Shown here: positions 12,201-22,885 of the stretch, piece after piece
How positions within the stretch are numbered: the first letter of the stretch is position 1
Layout of the letters: each line of letters opens with the position of its first letter
NCBI RefSeq assembly: GCF_021155775.2
Contig: NC_060232.1
Coordinates: 11,816,251-11,880,250 of the forward strand
Source: Neodiprion pinetum
Lineage: Eukaryota > Arthropoda > Insecta > Hymenoptera > Diprionidae
DNA length: 64,000 bases
Direction of reading: 5' to 3'
The notes under the pieces: model-generated
What the model was told of the DNA's origin: nothing
What the model saw: only the letters and a program-made list of their open reading frames with translations
The model's database searches: none
Translations under genes and position numbers: made by a program

Positions 12201-13600
12201 AATTGCGCGGTAGTGAAAATATCAACTGCCTTAACAAGACTACGAGGTAGTTTTAATAATCCTTCTCCAGTTTTCCAGTGCCCTGTAAGGAACGGCGAAA
12301 CATACCCATGAACTACCAATGAATATGCAAACTTACCGCTCACTAGGATCGTAATAAGGAAGTACGATAAGCTTAAGGGATAAGCCACCATGTGAAGTTA
12401 GAACGTGTGCCTGGGATCTTCCCATTTTTCATCCTAGTCAATTTTTTTGTCCGGCTTCGGTAATCCGGTTAAGAGAACTCAAAAGTAGCTTATGCCAGTC
12501 TTATCTCTCGCCTGCACTTATCTCGGTAAACCTTCAGCTGACATCTCGACTGTACTTACGAAATGTGAAATAAATGCGAGCAATGCACAATTATCGTTGC
12601 GCGAATTCGTTCTATAATTTGTCTTCAGTCAGAAATGGTAGCGAAAATACAGCTCAATACTCCATAACAACATGCAGTGTTCAAATTTTGTTTCGAGAGG
12701 AACTTGTTTGCACAGCTATTCATGGTTCGTAATTTTCACAGTTAGTCGGACTCATTTTCCACTTCAACAACTTGGAGGCGATCATTTCTACAAAGTTCTT
12801 CTTCATTTTATTTTTATCTTTTCACGCGGAGAGGTAATCGATGTTTCTAAATATTGTAAAAAAAAATAAAACTTATTCATCTCCATCGCTTATCGCATCT
12901 TCATCCTGATTGCACGCAAAGATTAACTCGGGAAAAATCGAAGGTATTACAAGGATGAAAATGTCATTGCTATTATATTTTACAAAATTCGACACATATA
13001 TTGAGATTTCCTTTCAAAAGGACTCTTTGTTATAATGTTTCGATCGAAAGCCTTTGAAGTTTGAAACTGGCCACTTTGTTTCAGCTCATCCAAATACAGC
13101 TTTTGGAATTTCTTTGTCAGCTTTATTAGACTTTTATCGGATATAAAACCCTGAGATATTTGAACATTAATTTCAATCCTCAAACGTTCTTCTCACGGAT
13201 TATCGCTTCATCTTGTAATCCTGTTTCCCCAGTAATATGAAAAGCTAGAGGCTTTTCTATCATCGATCTCGTTATTTCGTAAATTTTTAACGACTTCAAG
13301 ATACCCAGCAAATCGAATAAACTTAGAGATTGTCAGTCAGACCTCTGCAGTTGAAGTATACGCAATGAAAACATAAAATCTAGGTAGTCCATTAATTGGA
13401 ATCACATTAGCAACGTCCTCACGAGAACCTTTAACAAACGACACGTTCTCGTGTTTCCTGTGTGACTATGATCAGTGAAGGAAAGTGAGCCCCTCACGTC
13501 CTGCAGATAAAACTTTATTTACGTGGCCAATTTTCCGCGACATGAAATCGACCTCATCCGATCCCACATATCTTCGAAGCAATGATAACGACATTGATCC
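9225..13600. other. AT-rich non-coding stretch, longest random frame
   Basis: No gene is supported. The longest open frame of the whole window (129 codons, minus, 10680-11069) lies here. Its translation is very rich in Arg and Lys, has no domain I recognise, and has no repeat or signal peptide. No transposon ends or RNA genes were found. Confidence 0.4.
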
Positions 13601-14033
13601 CAAGGAAGGTATCCCAGGTCGAGATCTCCGATTTGATTGCTTTTGTAATATGTTATAGTAGACTAAAAACTAAGCGACACGTGTTTTTCTTTACCTGCCA
13701 TTAAACACTTTAAGGGGATGAAACCACCCCCCAAAGTAAGACATGTCAAGGATCGATTTGGCAGTTGTTTGTTTCGTATCTAATTCAGAAAATTACATTT
13801 TTCATTTCTCGTTGCGAGAAAACATTTCCAGTCGAAATTGTGAAAAACATTATGTTCTTGCGGGTGGAACTGCCGAATCGCCTATTGACATCCCTTACTT
13901 TAGAGGGTCGTTTCACCCCTTTAAACTGTCTAATGGCAGGTAAAAAAAAACACGTGTCGCTTAGTTTTCAGTCTATCATAACATAGTAAAAAAGAAATGA
14001 AATCGGAGAGACCGACCTGAGATACCTTCCTTG
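13601..14033. mobile_element. fold-back MITE-like element (433 bp)
   Basis: The ends are mirror images: CAAGGAAGGTATCCCAGGTC at 13601 and its near-complement ending at 14033. The arms stay alignable for about 180 bases. They include AAACTAAGCGACACGTGTTT (13666 and, inverted, about 13950), TTACCTGCCATTA, and a GGGGTGAAAC-like block. The centre (about 13780-13855) is unpaired apart from small hairpins. A target duplication is not clear, so the superfamily is unassigned. It has no transposase. Two overlapping open frames at 13743-13986 fall inside the right half and are artefacts. Confidence 0.75.
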
Positions 14034-14039
14034 TCGGAG

Positions 14040-14475
14040 CCCTTGATCCTTGAGCGTCGGTCATGCGGTCGAACGGTTAACAGTACTTCCTCAGAGAGGC
14101 TGGCAAGACGGCGAACGGGTCAGTTGCCACGTGACGACGGGGATCCCGTGGCGTTCCTCACCTGCAGGAGTTCACCGTTTACATTTTTCGTTTTTGCCGC
14201 TCTGAGTCCATCCTGCAGAGCTTGTCGCGTTAGTCGCGTAGCCCGCAGTGCCAACTGCAGTCGGTGACACTCTCGTCCCGGGTCGTCGTTGGGTAGGTAG
14301 GTCGGTCAGGTTAGGTGCCACCGATCGAACTGACGACCCAGTTCCGAGTTCACTACCCCCTGGGTTCCACCGCCTCGTCGGCCAGCGAACAGCGCCGGTT
14401 CACCCGCCTGGTATGAGCTTCTAGGTTCAATTACTTCCGCGCAGACCTTCCCCCACCCCGATTACGGTTAAGCAG
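14040..14475 (-). promoter_or_regulatory. GC/CpG-rich island with minus-strand splice donor
   Basis: This block is clearly richer in G, C and CpG than anything around it. On the minus strand it contains CTGCAG|GTGAGGAACG, a good splice donor with the exon edge at 14160. An initiator-like TCAGTT lies upstream of it, with the start base near 14331. Together these would fit a short untranslated first exon of a minus-strand gene running toward lower coordinates. Several other initiator-like TCAGTT/TCAGGT words occur, so the start is uncertain. No long open frame is present on the minus strand, so any exon here would be untranslated. It could also be a GC-rich repeat remnant. Confidence 0.3.
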
Positions 14476-14521
14476 CGGCGTCACGATCGCTTTAATTTGA
14501 AAATTCGTTCGCCGAAACATC

Positions 14522-14959
14522 CACCTAGAGAAAAATTTCTTCCTATGGTTTCAGGCTGTACCGCGGTCCGTAACTATTTGTAGTTTCTACCATAAACGAA
14601 CAGTATTTTAACGCTGGGTACAAGGTGAAAATTAGTTTTGTATGCGGTAACAAGAAAATTCTTTTTTTTCATTACGATTAGTTGTACTGTATTTTTTTTT
14701 TTTTGGAACTCCTGCGATGTATTGATTTTGGTGCTAACGCATTAAAGCTCTTGTTTAATTGAAACGTGTACTGAAGTAAACATAAAGATTCAATTTTACA
14801 ACAACTAGAAAATGTAACACTGGCAACTATAATTACAGTCAGTATTTACTTCTACCGCATATTTTGTTTTTAATTGCCAACAATATTCAAACCGTCATTG
14901 CATAGATAACAATTTTATTCGATTGTTCTAGTAATTTCAAGAAACGAAATTTTTCCCAG
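14522..14959. mobile_element. short DNA transposon, relative of 38561-38985
   Basis: The block aligns in the same orientation with the insertion at 38561-38985. Shared pieces are the terminal AGAGAAAAATTT, TGAAAATTAGTTTT, TCATTACGAT, CAATATTCAAAC, and the end GAAATTTTTCCCAGT (matching GAAATTTTTCTCAGT in the other copy). The two ends are short inverted repeats of the form CACTGAGARAAATTT. There is a T13 run at 14692. It has no transposase frame, so it is non-autonomous. The exact left boundary is uncertain by a few bases. Confidence 0.6.
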
Positions 14960-16939
14960 TACATTATCTATTTCGTTGTCAAAATCAGTTTCAAGGGTTA
15001 CGTAATTTGCTGTCACATTATTCGACAAAAACGTCGCGTATATGACTATAATCATATATTCAGGTCCATCTTTATTCGATTCTAAGAGGCATTAACGATG
15101 CAAATTTTGGCACAAAAGAGATGAATGACAGTTCAAGAACTTGACGAAGAATAACCGAACAGTACAGCTGAAAAACGCAACAAATTTTTGACGATGATGA
15201 GTCACGCTCACCTTATGATCATTTTCACTACTGCTATTATTAGGGTAAAGTCGTTTTGGAACATTGGCCGTAAGCCATTGTCGAAAGGGATGCGTCTTGC
15301 GATCTCAGTGCCAAGGTGAAATTTATGAACTTACGATTACAACGACATCTTTATTCTGTATTTATTTATCCATGTGTTTTCATGTCCCTTGCGCAACCAT
15401 GTATCGACACCATAAACGAAGCTAAAAATATGAAACCGTACGAAAGTAGGTTTTGCATTGCGCAAACAAACCGTACAAAATTCATTTCATCAATCATTTT
15501 TTACTAGTACCTACACTTCTTTCAATCTCACCGAAAATTGGTCAATAACTGACGTTCTTTGTTTTTGCAAAAGCTTTGAAATTCTTATCAGACTAACAAA
15601 TCGCAGTTTTTAAAACATATGTGATCAACGTGACTGGATAACGATATTCTTCAGGGTGACATGATACGGTGAGATATTACAATTCGTGTAACCCAAGAGG
15701 AAGTTAGATGTGAAGTGTGTATCGAAAGCTGAAGTTATGCATCAAACCAGTAGATTAGTGGAGAGATTTTCTAATGTTCGAAATTTAAGTTGCTGAAATC
15801 AACATTAAATATGTACTTATCTACTGATCATTTCTCTCACACGGGATACTTCCAAATTCAATTCCCTATTTTCCTCTTTTAATTTCAACGGTTCAGATTT
15901 TCCAATCAAGCTTTAATAGTTTCTCAATTGTTACACTTTTTCCGCAATCTTCAAAACTCGGCGACGTTGAAGGTATAACTATTGATAGGTATCCAATTAG
16001 GATTTCGTTTCAATACTGAGAAAATTTCGCGTACACAGAATGTTAAGGTAGGATACTTGTTATACTCAGTCAAGCATTCATACGTATGCCACGGGCAGGA
16101 AGCCAAAATTGATAGCAGCCGTGTCCCCACACATGTCGAAATGTACGAAGCAAGGTGGAACGACGTGGAGGACAACCGATACAAGAAGCTTCAACGTCTG
16201 AAAACACGAGCAAGAAACGATCCTGAATAATTGAATCTCGGACCGTGTAACTCTGGAGAAGGGCTGCTGATTTTGGAAGAATCCAGTTCTACCGGTAATA
16301 GAAAGGTATTCCTTTTTGTTTTCGACTTTCCAGCCTAATGTCTGCTGAACTCGTGCGCGTCTTTCTTCAGAATGGTAAATTTATGATTCCGAAAAAAGGA
16401 TTGTTGTATATTTAAGAGTTTAATCGCCCGTTTAACCCAAATAAAGGTTCACAGGAGTTCATATTGGAACAAGTAACATTTAACAATGAATATCAAGCTC
16501 TTACATATTTTCATATTACGCGTCTTCTTTACGAACTGACGACGATCGACGTTGGCCATAGAAGATTAGTTATTCAAACCGGACGTCTCATACCCACGTG
16601 TGTCTAACTTGTCCATCGGACCTTGGCCTAACTATTTTTCAACATCAGATTACAACGGGATTGGAAGTCGATTGCAATTCTTCGTCGACGTGCGAATTCT
16701 TTCGATTAATGGAAGGTGGAAGGTGATTTGAAAGTGGGCGTATTTACCGCGAGCCTGAAGTGCTGGGTGTGATCGAAGGCGTTTGCAATGACCGAGCCGA
16801 GAGTCGAGCCAGCTAGTCCGAAGACCCCGAGAGACCTAAATCCGAAGAAACGTGACCCAGAAGCATAGCTGGCAGGTCAAACGGCTCTTGAAACGCCCTG
16901 TAGTTGGAATGTGGTGCGACCCAAATACGCGGACGGCAT
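14960..16939. other. AT-rich non-coding stretch
   Basis: No gene is supported. A minus-strand donor-like AAG|GTGAGCGTG lies near 15203-15211, with no partner acceptor or open frame. Base composition becomes more GC-rich from about 16730 toward the candidate promoter at 16940. Confidence 0.4.
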
Positions 16940-16975
16940 TATATACACACAGCCACACGGTTTGCGGGGTCAGTT
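16940..16975 (+). promoter_or_regulatory. candidate core promoter: TATA box plus initiator
   Basis: TATATAC begins at 16940, and a full arthropod initiator, TCAGTTC, starts at 16970. The presumed start base A is at 16972, which puts the TATA box at about -32, the canonical spacing. The upstream 200 bases are GC-richer than the surroundings. No downstream promoter element is seen at +28. The first downstream ATG (16978) gives only a six-codon frame, so a transcript from here would be non-coding or have a 5' exon spliced to sequence outside the window. Motif pairs like this can arise by chance in 64 kb. Confidence 0.3.
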
Positions 16976-16978
16976 CCA

Positions 16979-18288
16979 TGAAGAAGAGGCAAAAATAGTT
17001 CTTCTTTGTTCGCGATTTACCAAAGCTAGCGAGTCCTCGAGAATTCAGGAGAAACGCTCAACTAAACACCAAAGTCTACGTGTCGTCCATACTTTCTTCA
17101 CCTACTGTTGCTGAGCTTGATGATTAGCTGAATTATTTGATGAAAACAAACATCTGATCCGCAATAAAAAATATTGCCTTCATAGCTACAGTACTTGAGG
17201 TTAAAATGATGTATGGATAAATACGGTTTATAGATATCGATACTACATAGATAGTTGCATAAGTTTCGCCCAAATGAAATAATAAAGTGCATAAAAAAAA
17301 GAAACTTCTACAGATAAAGTTTGATAAAAAAAAAAAAAAAATAGGAGTCTATTGCACTGTAAGCAATAACTTCTTATGTCATCTGCAAAATTATGTACCA
17401 AGATGCCAAGCCGTCGATATGGCTAACAAGCTAGCCGTGCGGAGCAACGAATTTCAAAAAATTTAACCATGTAATAAATCGGTGCCACGTAACGCAAACA
17501 TTATTTACTTGTCATTTCTTCTTCCCTGATGTTTATTCCTAGCCTCAACAGTTCAGTTGAAAAATTAAAACAGTTTCAAACCGAGTCCAGTTTCAACGAA
17601 ACCATAAAATATATTTAAAAAAATCCTAGCAATATTTGAGTACAGATTACAACAGATTGACGGAAAACACTCGTAACACTACATTTCAAAATCGATGTCT
17701 AAATTAGAAAAAAAACTGTTCACCATAGGACCTCCAGTCGTAGGTACAGCATAGCTGAGAGAATTGCTACGTCTCATCGTGGTATCACCTCGTCGTTCAA
17801 TGCATACACCTACTCGTATATTCGCGCGCCAACTTGTCTGGCGTATAATAATTCAAACTGTCATACCATTTTGTTTGCCAGGTTCGTAACACCCGTTCAT
17901 ATATCGTACAACGTCTTTCAAGCGTGCGTGAGATGTACAATCACAGGTACCAGCTCTATACCCACATTTACATCTATGCGTACACGGCGTATCATGACTA
18001 TGAGAAATATACCGGCGGATAATGTTCGCGCGGCATTTTGCATACGGGTATAATTATTCCAGTTCAAGCCATCAGCCGGCGATTATCTCTTGCATAACAA
18101 TCAGGTATACGATGTATCTGCATGTTAAGGCGTGTAAACGGTTAGTCGTGAAAACAGGGCGTGCCAAAGATGATTTTAGGTAGTAAGTTGTGTGTTTATC
18201 TCGACAACAATACAAACCATTGTAAATGAAAATCGCGTTGCCTGGCGCGTGGCGTCACTTTCGCCGGGCCAATTAGAGCACCGAAGTT
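16979..18288. other. non-coding stretch with poly(A) tracts
   Basis: No gene is supported. AATAAA at 17280-17285, followed by A8 and then an A16 run (17326-17341), looks like the tail of a retroposed transcript. No body of a LINE or SINE can be recognised upstream. Confidence 0.4.
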
Positions 18289-18400
18289 CAGTGTTGCCAC
18301 TTTGGTAACTGGGAATGTAGCAGCTCTGTGAAAAAAATTTACTAGATAGGTCGTAGAATGTACCGAATGGTGTTCAACTGTTGCGAGGTTATGTTTCTTG

Positions 18401-18414
18401 CCGCCAGATGGTGC
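18401..18414 (+). promoter_or_regulatory. CTCF-like motif
   Basis: The 14-mer CCGCCAGATGGTGC agrees with the CTCF core consensus CCASYAGRKGGCRS at 12 of 14 positions. This is a single-site visual match in a region that may be transposon-derived. Confidence 0.2.
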
Positions 18415-18457
18415 TTTCATTGTTTTCGTATTTTTCAGTGAGGTAGGATACCGAAAG

Positions 18458-19347
18458 CAGTGTTGTCAACCTTAAGGAAATTTTTTCAGATATAAAGAAA
18501 TTAGAGCCCGCTGAAAGGAAGAAGAAAAATTGTTTTCTTATTTAGAAATGTTGTCGTTTAGGCCAAAATCTGAAAAAAATCTGAAGATCTCAAACTAAAT
18601 CTCAAGACTAATAGCGAAATCTCTAAAAATGATCTGTGAAATCGAAACAACAACCTAAAAAACAACCACTTGTGAGGTTTCTGAAAAAATATGCACTAAG
18701 CAGTGGCGACAGTGGCGACAATCATAGACTGGGAAACAGCTAATTTATATTTTATTATTTATAGATTTCGTAGATTTTTTGAAAATCGACAAATTAACTA
18801 TTCAGTATTAACCCCTTATTGCATGAATTATAAAGGAAATGAATAAAATTTTTACATTTACGCGAATAATTTGACAATTTACACTTACCGTAGACAACAG
18901 AAAATACGTTCAGTTACACAAAGTGTAAAAATTAGTATTCAAAGTTGGTTTTGAAAAAAAAACCTTCTAACATACGGAAAAAAATAGAACTTCAGCAGCC
19001 AAATGGCTTTGTATGCGATAAGAGGTTAAATACTGAAAAATGGATAACAATTTCCGTTATTTGCTTGGGGTGTGGGTTGGGTTGCTTGGAGTATGACCAA
19101 TTGACTTGGTGTTGGAGTTTGGATAATTATGGTTTATCTGAGTCACTTTTTCAAAATTTTCTTACTTTCTGTTTAAATTTTGTCCGTTTCTTGTTTATTT
19201 ACGAATTTCTATTGTTTCGAGTTTCATTTAAAAGGAAATTGACTTCAAATTTTCGTTTTCCTCTAAAAAATGTACCAAACAAAGAAAGCTAAGGAAATTT
19301 CGACCACCTTCTGATGATTTGCTTGCTTCAGGGGTTGGCAACACCTG
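18458..19347. mobile_element. hAT-like non-autonomous element (890 bp)
   Basis: The left end CAGTGTTGTCAACC at 18458 mirrors the right end GGTTGGCAACACCTG finishing at 19347. Eight-base flanks ACCGAAAG (18450-18457) and TCTGAAAG (19348-19355) agree at 6 of 8 positions, as expected for an aged hAT target duplication. The interior is AT-rich. It contains a 115-codon frame (18945-19292) whose product, rich in Phe, Leu and Lys, shows no transposase motif I recognise, so the element looks non-autonomous. Confidence 0.55.
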
Positions 19348-20278
19348 TCTGAAAGGTCTCTTTCAACAAGTGGCGCATGCGTGGCCTACACAAAAGTGTA
19401 CGAAATTCCCAAAGTTTAAATTTTAACTCAAGATCTGTACCAGTTTATGGAAAATGGCCTTGAGATAAATACAGTTTCCAGACCTTAATCTCTTCCATAC
19501 CAGATATTCTTGATCATGGAGTACCTAGTACATCTGATCCTTGATCGGGTAAAGTCCATTTCCAATTCAATTTCGCAAATGCAAGTTCACTAAAATATTT
19601 CCAAACGTACTAAAAAATCACAAAATGTACCAGCGTAATAAAAACAATTGAAATGTACTAGAAAATGACAATTTTACTAGAAACGGCAACACTGCCGGAC
19701 CGAACGTTCTTGTCCACGGCGTCATCTTTTATCAGTGACATGCGCCGTGAGTGGGTGCGATAAAGTCAATTAGCCGATGCCTGGCATACTGCAACCGTAT
19801 GCAATTCCGGCCTCGAGCACGTGGCGGCCCCTCCCGCGTACCATAATTGTAAGTTACGTAAAAGACCCGAGACCGTAGGTGACGCACAATGCCAAGGCTA
19901 CGGACGGCACCTTCATGCACGCAATAAATTTATACCGCTCGTGCGTATCGCGCACGCAAATTAACCTGCATGCCGGCGTGTGCGAGCACCATTATGGGAA
20001 CCCATTACTGGACAGTGTTTGTAGCTATTGATTTGATTTACCAAATATCGCGCGATCAAACGGGCAAAAGAAATGCTTGTTCTTTTATTCGTTTTACCAA
20101 AAAAGTTATATAGCAAAACAATAATTTGGAGTATCGAATGAAACCTGCATACGTATAATTTCAACCACCTATGCTAGGTGAAATTTTGTGAATTATTCAT
20201 GACATTCGTACAAGAAAGCCTCAATTCCAAGTACCTATATTATTTTCACTATTTAAGCTACCTCGCATAATAGCTATT

Positions 20279-20418
20279 TATGTGGCATGCCCGTAAACCG
20301 CCTGTTGTTTTGACAAGGATAAAGATTTCAGGACGAGCTGAAGGCGAGCCGGAAGCGAGCCGGAAACGAGTACTGAAATTATCCGAGCAAAAAAAACGGT
20401 TTACGGGCATGCCACATA
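20279..20418. repeat. perfect 22 bp inverted repeat around a 96-base loop
   Basis: TATGTGGCATGCCCGTAAAC at 20279 (22 bases in all, to 20300) is exactly mirrored at 20397-20418. The loop holds GCGAGCCGGAA twice and an inner imperfect pair, AAGATTTCAG/CTGAAATTAT. The shared word TTTACGGGCATG reappears, diverged, in the neighbouring palindrome, so the two may belong to one compound element. Confidence 0.8.
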
Positions 20419-20665
20419 CAATTTTTTTTACGGGATGGGAATTGAAAAGCAAAACGAAGAGTGAGGTTATGTCGCGATCCGTTCGACGAAGCTACTTTAT
20501 TCGGCAGTTTGGGATGCGCACTTCGAACTGCGCATCAAAACTGCGGAATAAAGACTTTATTCCGCAACTTTGTTCGCTGCCGTAGAAAGCGTCACTTTAC
20601 GGAACGAAAACTGCCACAAAAAGTGGACTTTTCAATACCCATGCCGTAAAAAAATATTTTTTGTG
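20418..20665. mobile_element. MITE-like nested palindrome
   Basis: The outer arms pair TTTTTTACGGGATGGGAATT (from about 20421) with AATACCCATGCCGTAAAAAA (ending about 20653). They share the neighbour ATTGAAAAG/CTTTTCAAT. The centre is a second hairpin: CTTTATTCGGCAGTTT with GATGCGCA (20495-20520) against TGCGCATC with AAAACTGCGGAATAAAG (20529-20553), loop CTTCGAAC. The right stem is then reused in GCGGAATAAAGACTTTATTC (starting 20543). No target duplication is certain. Open frames crossing the block at 20258-20837 on both strands are consequences of the symmetry. Confidence 0.65.
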
Positions 20666-21694
20666 TCGATCGAAGCATTAATTTATAAAGACGTGAATCA
20701 AGTTTAACTTTTTCTTTTTTTGTATTTGAAGAACGGTAAGGATAAAAAAAACTGCCCGATGATATAAAGTGTGTTACGAGTAGATTACTGGTAATTGTTA
20801 AATACATAATTTCAACTACTTCCGCTATAATATCCATTAATTTTAATCGAATATCAATTATAATTAATTACCCGGATTACGTACGAATTACATTAGAAAA
20901 TTATTCTTTTGCTGGGGCGAAGGTGTTACACAGCTTTTAATTTACGAATAACTTGAAGGCTTTCACACATTTCTCTATTTGTAAGATTAGACGAATTATT
21001 AGACATTTATTTCTCTGCAATTAGTTTATGAGTGTGTAATAAAACTTTCGCCTTCAAACCAAGAAAATGTGGAAGGAATTAAAAGACCTTGTCTATATCA
21101 GAAAAATTCTATCAATATATAAAGTTATGTTTGAACAAATAAGCGATTAATAAATATTTTGTGTGATATGGGTCATTCGTTCGAATGAATATTTATTTAT
21201 GTCACTATGGTTTTTCTTGAGGATATATGAAAACTATATATCCACCAAAAATTCTGACAACGTGACCGAATCTGTAGGTTGTTTCTCCATCAAAGAAATT
21301 CGAGTGGAATCGTGACTGAAAATTTCATAACTGATATTTGAGCAAGAACAAGGATGGTGATAATAAATCTTGTATTATTTTTGAAAATAAAAAATATTCA
21401 GTTTTCAGAATGCACTCATCGACTTGTAACGAAACTATTAATGAATAATGTATAGATACCAAGAAATAGGCGAGGGACTTCATTTTATTTACGTAGACTT
21501 TAAACGTCAGGGAAGAAACTAGTTTTTGATGGTAATTCGACAAATACAGGTTTAGTTGTGTATAATTAATATTCAGTTAAAATTCCTAAAAATCATTAGA
21601 GATTAGTGAAATAATCATAATGATTCTAAAAGCCACTAAAATTTCAAGGAAAACTGCAAAATTATTAACCAATTAGCCAAACTTTGCAAGGATC
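20666..21694. other. AT-rich non-coding stretch, TAAT-rich patch
   Basis: No gene is supported. A dense run of TAAT/ATTA homeodomain cores lies at 20835-20880 (ATTAATTTTAATC, CAATTATAATTAATTAC). It could be regulatory or just AT-rich. Confidence 0.35.
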
Positions 21695-21728
21695 GTATAA
21701 AAGGCAGGCTAGAAGCTGAAAGTCATTC
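21695..21728 (+). promoter_or_regulatory. candidate core promoter: TATAAAAG plus TCATTC
   Basis: TATAAAAG at 21695-21702 is followed 28 bases later by TCATTC (21723-21728), a permitted insect initiator with the start A at 21725, so TATA sits at -30. A CCAAT word lies just upstream (about 21669). No convincing open frame follows within several hundred bases. This is weaker than the pair at 16940 because the initiator is not the TCAGT form. Confidence 0.22.
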
Positions 21729-22384
21729 GGATGAATTTGAATTTATAGTCGTTTCAAAACGTATAATAATAAACAAGTGTAGAACTATAATACGATAACA
21801 GAGCCGTTATTGTTACCGATAAGCCTGCACAAGCACATGTATAAAACGTGGATAAACGCCGAGATAAATAACAAGTCTGCATGTAACCTCGTACATCTCG
21901 AACCGCTCTCGTAAAAGTTCTCAATTATCATCGAACGTCACAGACTCAACACAAACCTGACCTCAATCGCGAGATAAAAAACGGAGAGTCTCAACACCGG
22001 CGAAACCACGAAGGATGATTTACGATAGTCAAGATGTATGAATTTTTAATCATCACCTTCCTCGACATCTGCATCATAATCCATATCGTGAAAATCGACG
22101 TGTTGCCCAACGGTGCACGGGCAAATAATTTACACAGCTGCACGCATCGGAATATTTTATCCGCAAAGGCCGGAGAATTGTAGGCATAATCGTCGTAATA
22201 CCGCAGTGCAATATACAATGGAAAACAGCAGACGCAATGCGTGCCAGCAGAATGTAGGATATCGGTTTTATCAAGTATACACGAGCAGTATCGGCCACTG
22301 CACGTTTCCATGACTTTAACAAGCCGCTTGAACTCCAGTGTCCGCAACGATATGTGCCTGAACGTTTCTTACATAACAGATCTA

Positions 22385-22885
22385 TACCGTGTGCCCGTGA
22401 GGAAAGTGCGCGTGCGTCAAGTCGTTCGAATTTTATTGGCTGACAGTGACCGCCTGATTGAGCAGCCGACGCAATACCAATCGCGACTTTCAGAAAATGT
22501 CCCTAGGAGCCCACAGCTACCTGTGCGGCAACTGCTTGCGGTGTTGTTAAAAAAAACAGTTCGTTTATCCGGAGCTAATCCGAAGTAAAATAAATCAGTC
22601 ACACGTTGATCGTGTAAATCAAATCGTGGGATTCCTTCGACGGTCAATTTATTACTGTAATCCGGAAATCATTATTAACAAAAATACTTTACAAAAACTT
22701 CGCGCTTCCCTTGCGAACTAGGAAGAGGTTATATTCGCACATAATTGGGCTCCTAGGGACATTTTCTGACAGTTGCGATTGGTATTGCGACGGCTGCTCA
22801 ATCAGGCGGTAACTGTCAGCCGATAAAATTCGAACAACTTGACGCACGCGCATAAGGTGCGCACTTTCCTCATGGACACACGGTA
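22385..22885. mobile_element. mariner-like MITE with long terminal repeats (501 bp)
   Basis: The left arm (22385-22513) and the right arm (22746-22885) are inverted copies. Landmarks are TACCGTGTGCCC, TGAGGAAAGTGCGC, GTCGTTCGAATTTTATTGGC, TGATTGAGCAGCCG, AATACCAATCGC and CCCTAGGAGCCCA. The element is flanked by TA at 22383-22384 and 22886-22887. The right arm differs by about one base in ten and has a few small indels. The middle 230 bases are unpaired. Open frames at 22241-22937 are frames through this repeat, not genes. Confidence 0.75.

Larger units (their letters stand above)
18289..19694. mobile_element. possible outer hAT-like element carrying a nested one
   Basis: The left end CAGTGTTGCCAC at 18289 and the right end GGCAACACTG finishing at 19694 form a ten-base terminal inverted repeat of the hAT type. 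Between them sits the better-supported element 18458-19347. Without that insertion the outer element would be about 510 bases. The flanking eight bases do not match well, so the pairing of these two ends is a guess. Confidence 0.3.

Noticed and set aside
17270..17345. 3' end of a LINE or processed pseudogene
   Set aside because: AATAAA and A-runs are present, but the upstream sequence has no recognisable reverse transcriptase or gene body and no flanking duplication.
18945..19292. 115-codon frame inside the hAT-like element as a transposase remnant
   Set aside because: I see no hAT dimerisation or catalytic motif. The composition is that of translated AT-rich DNA.
20258..20837. Several overlapping frames around 20.3-20.8 kb
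   Set aside because: They are products of nested palindromes; no protein family is recognised.
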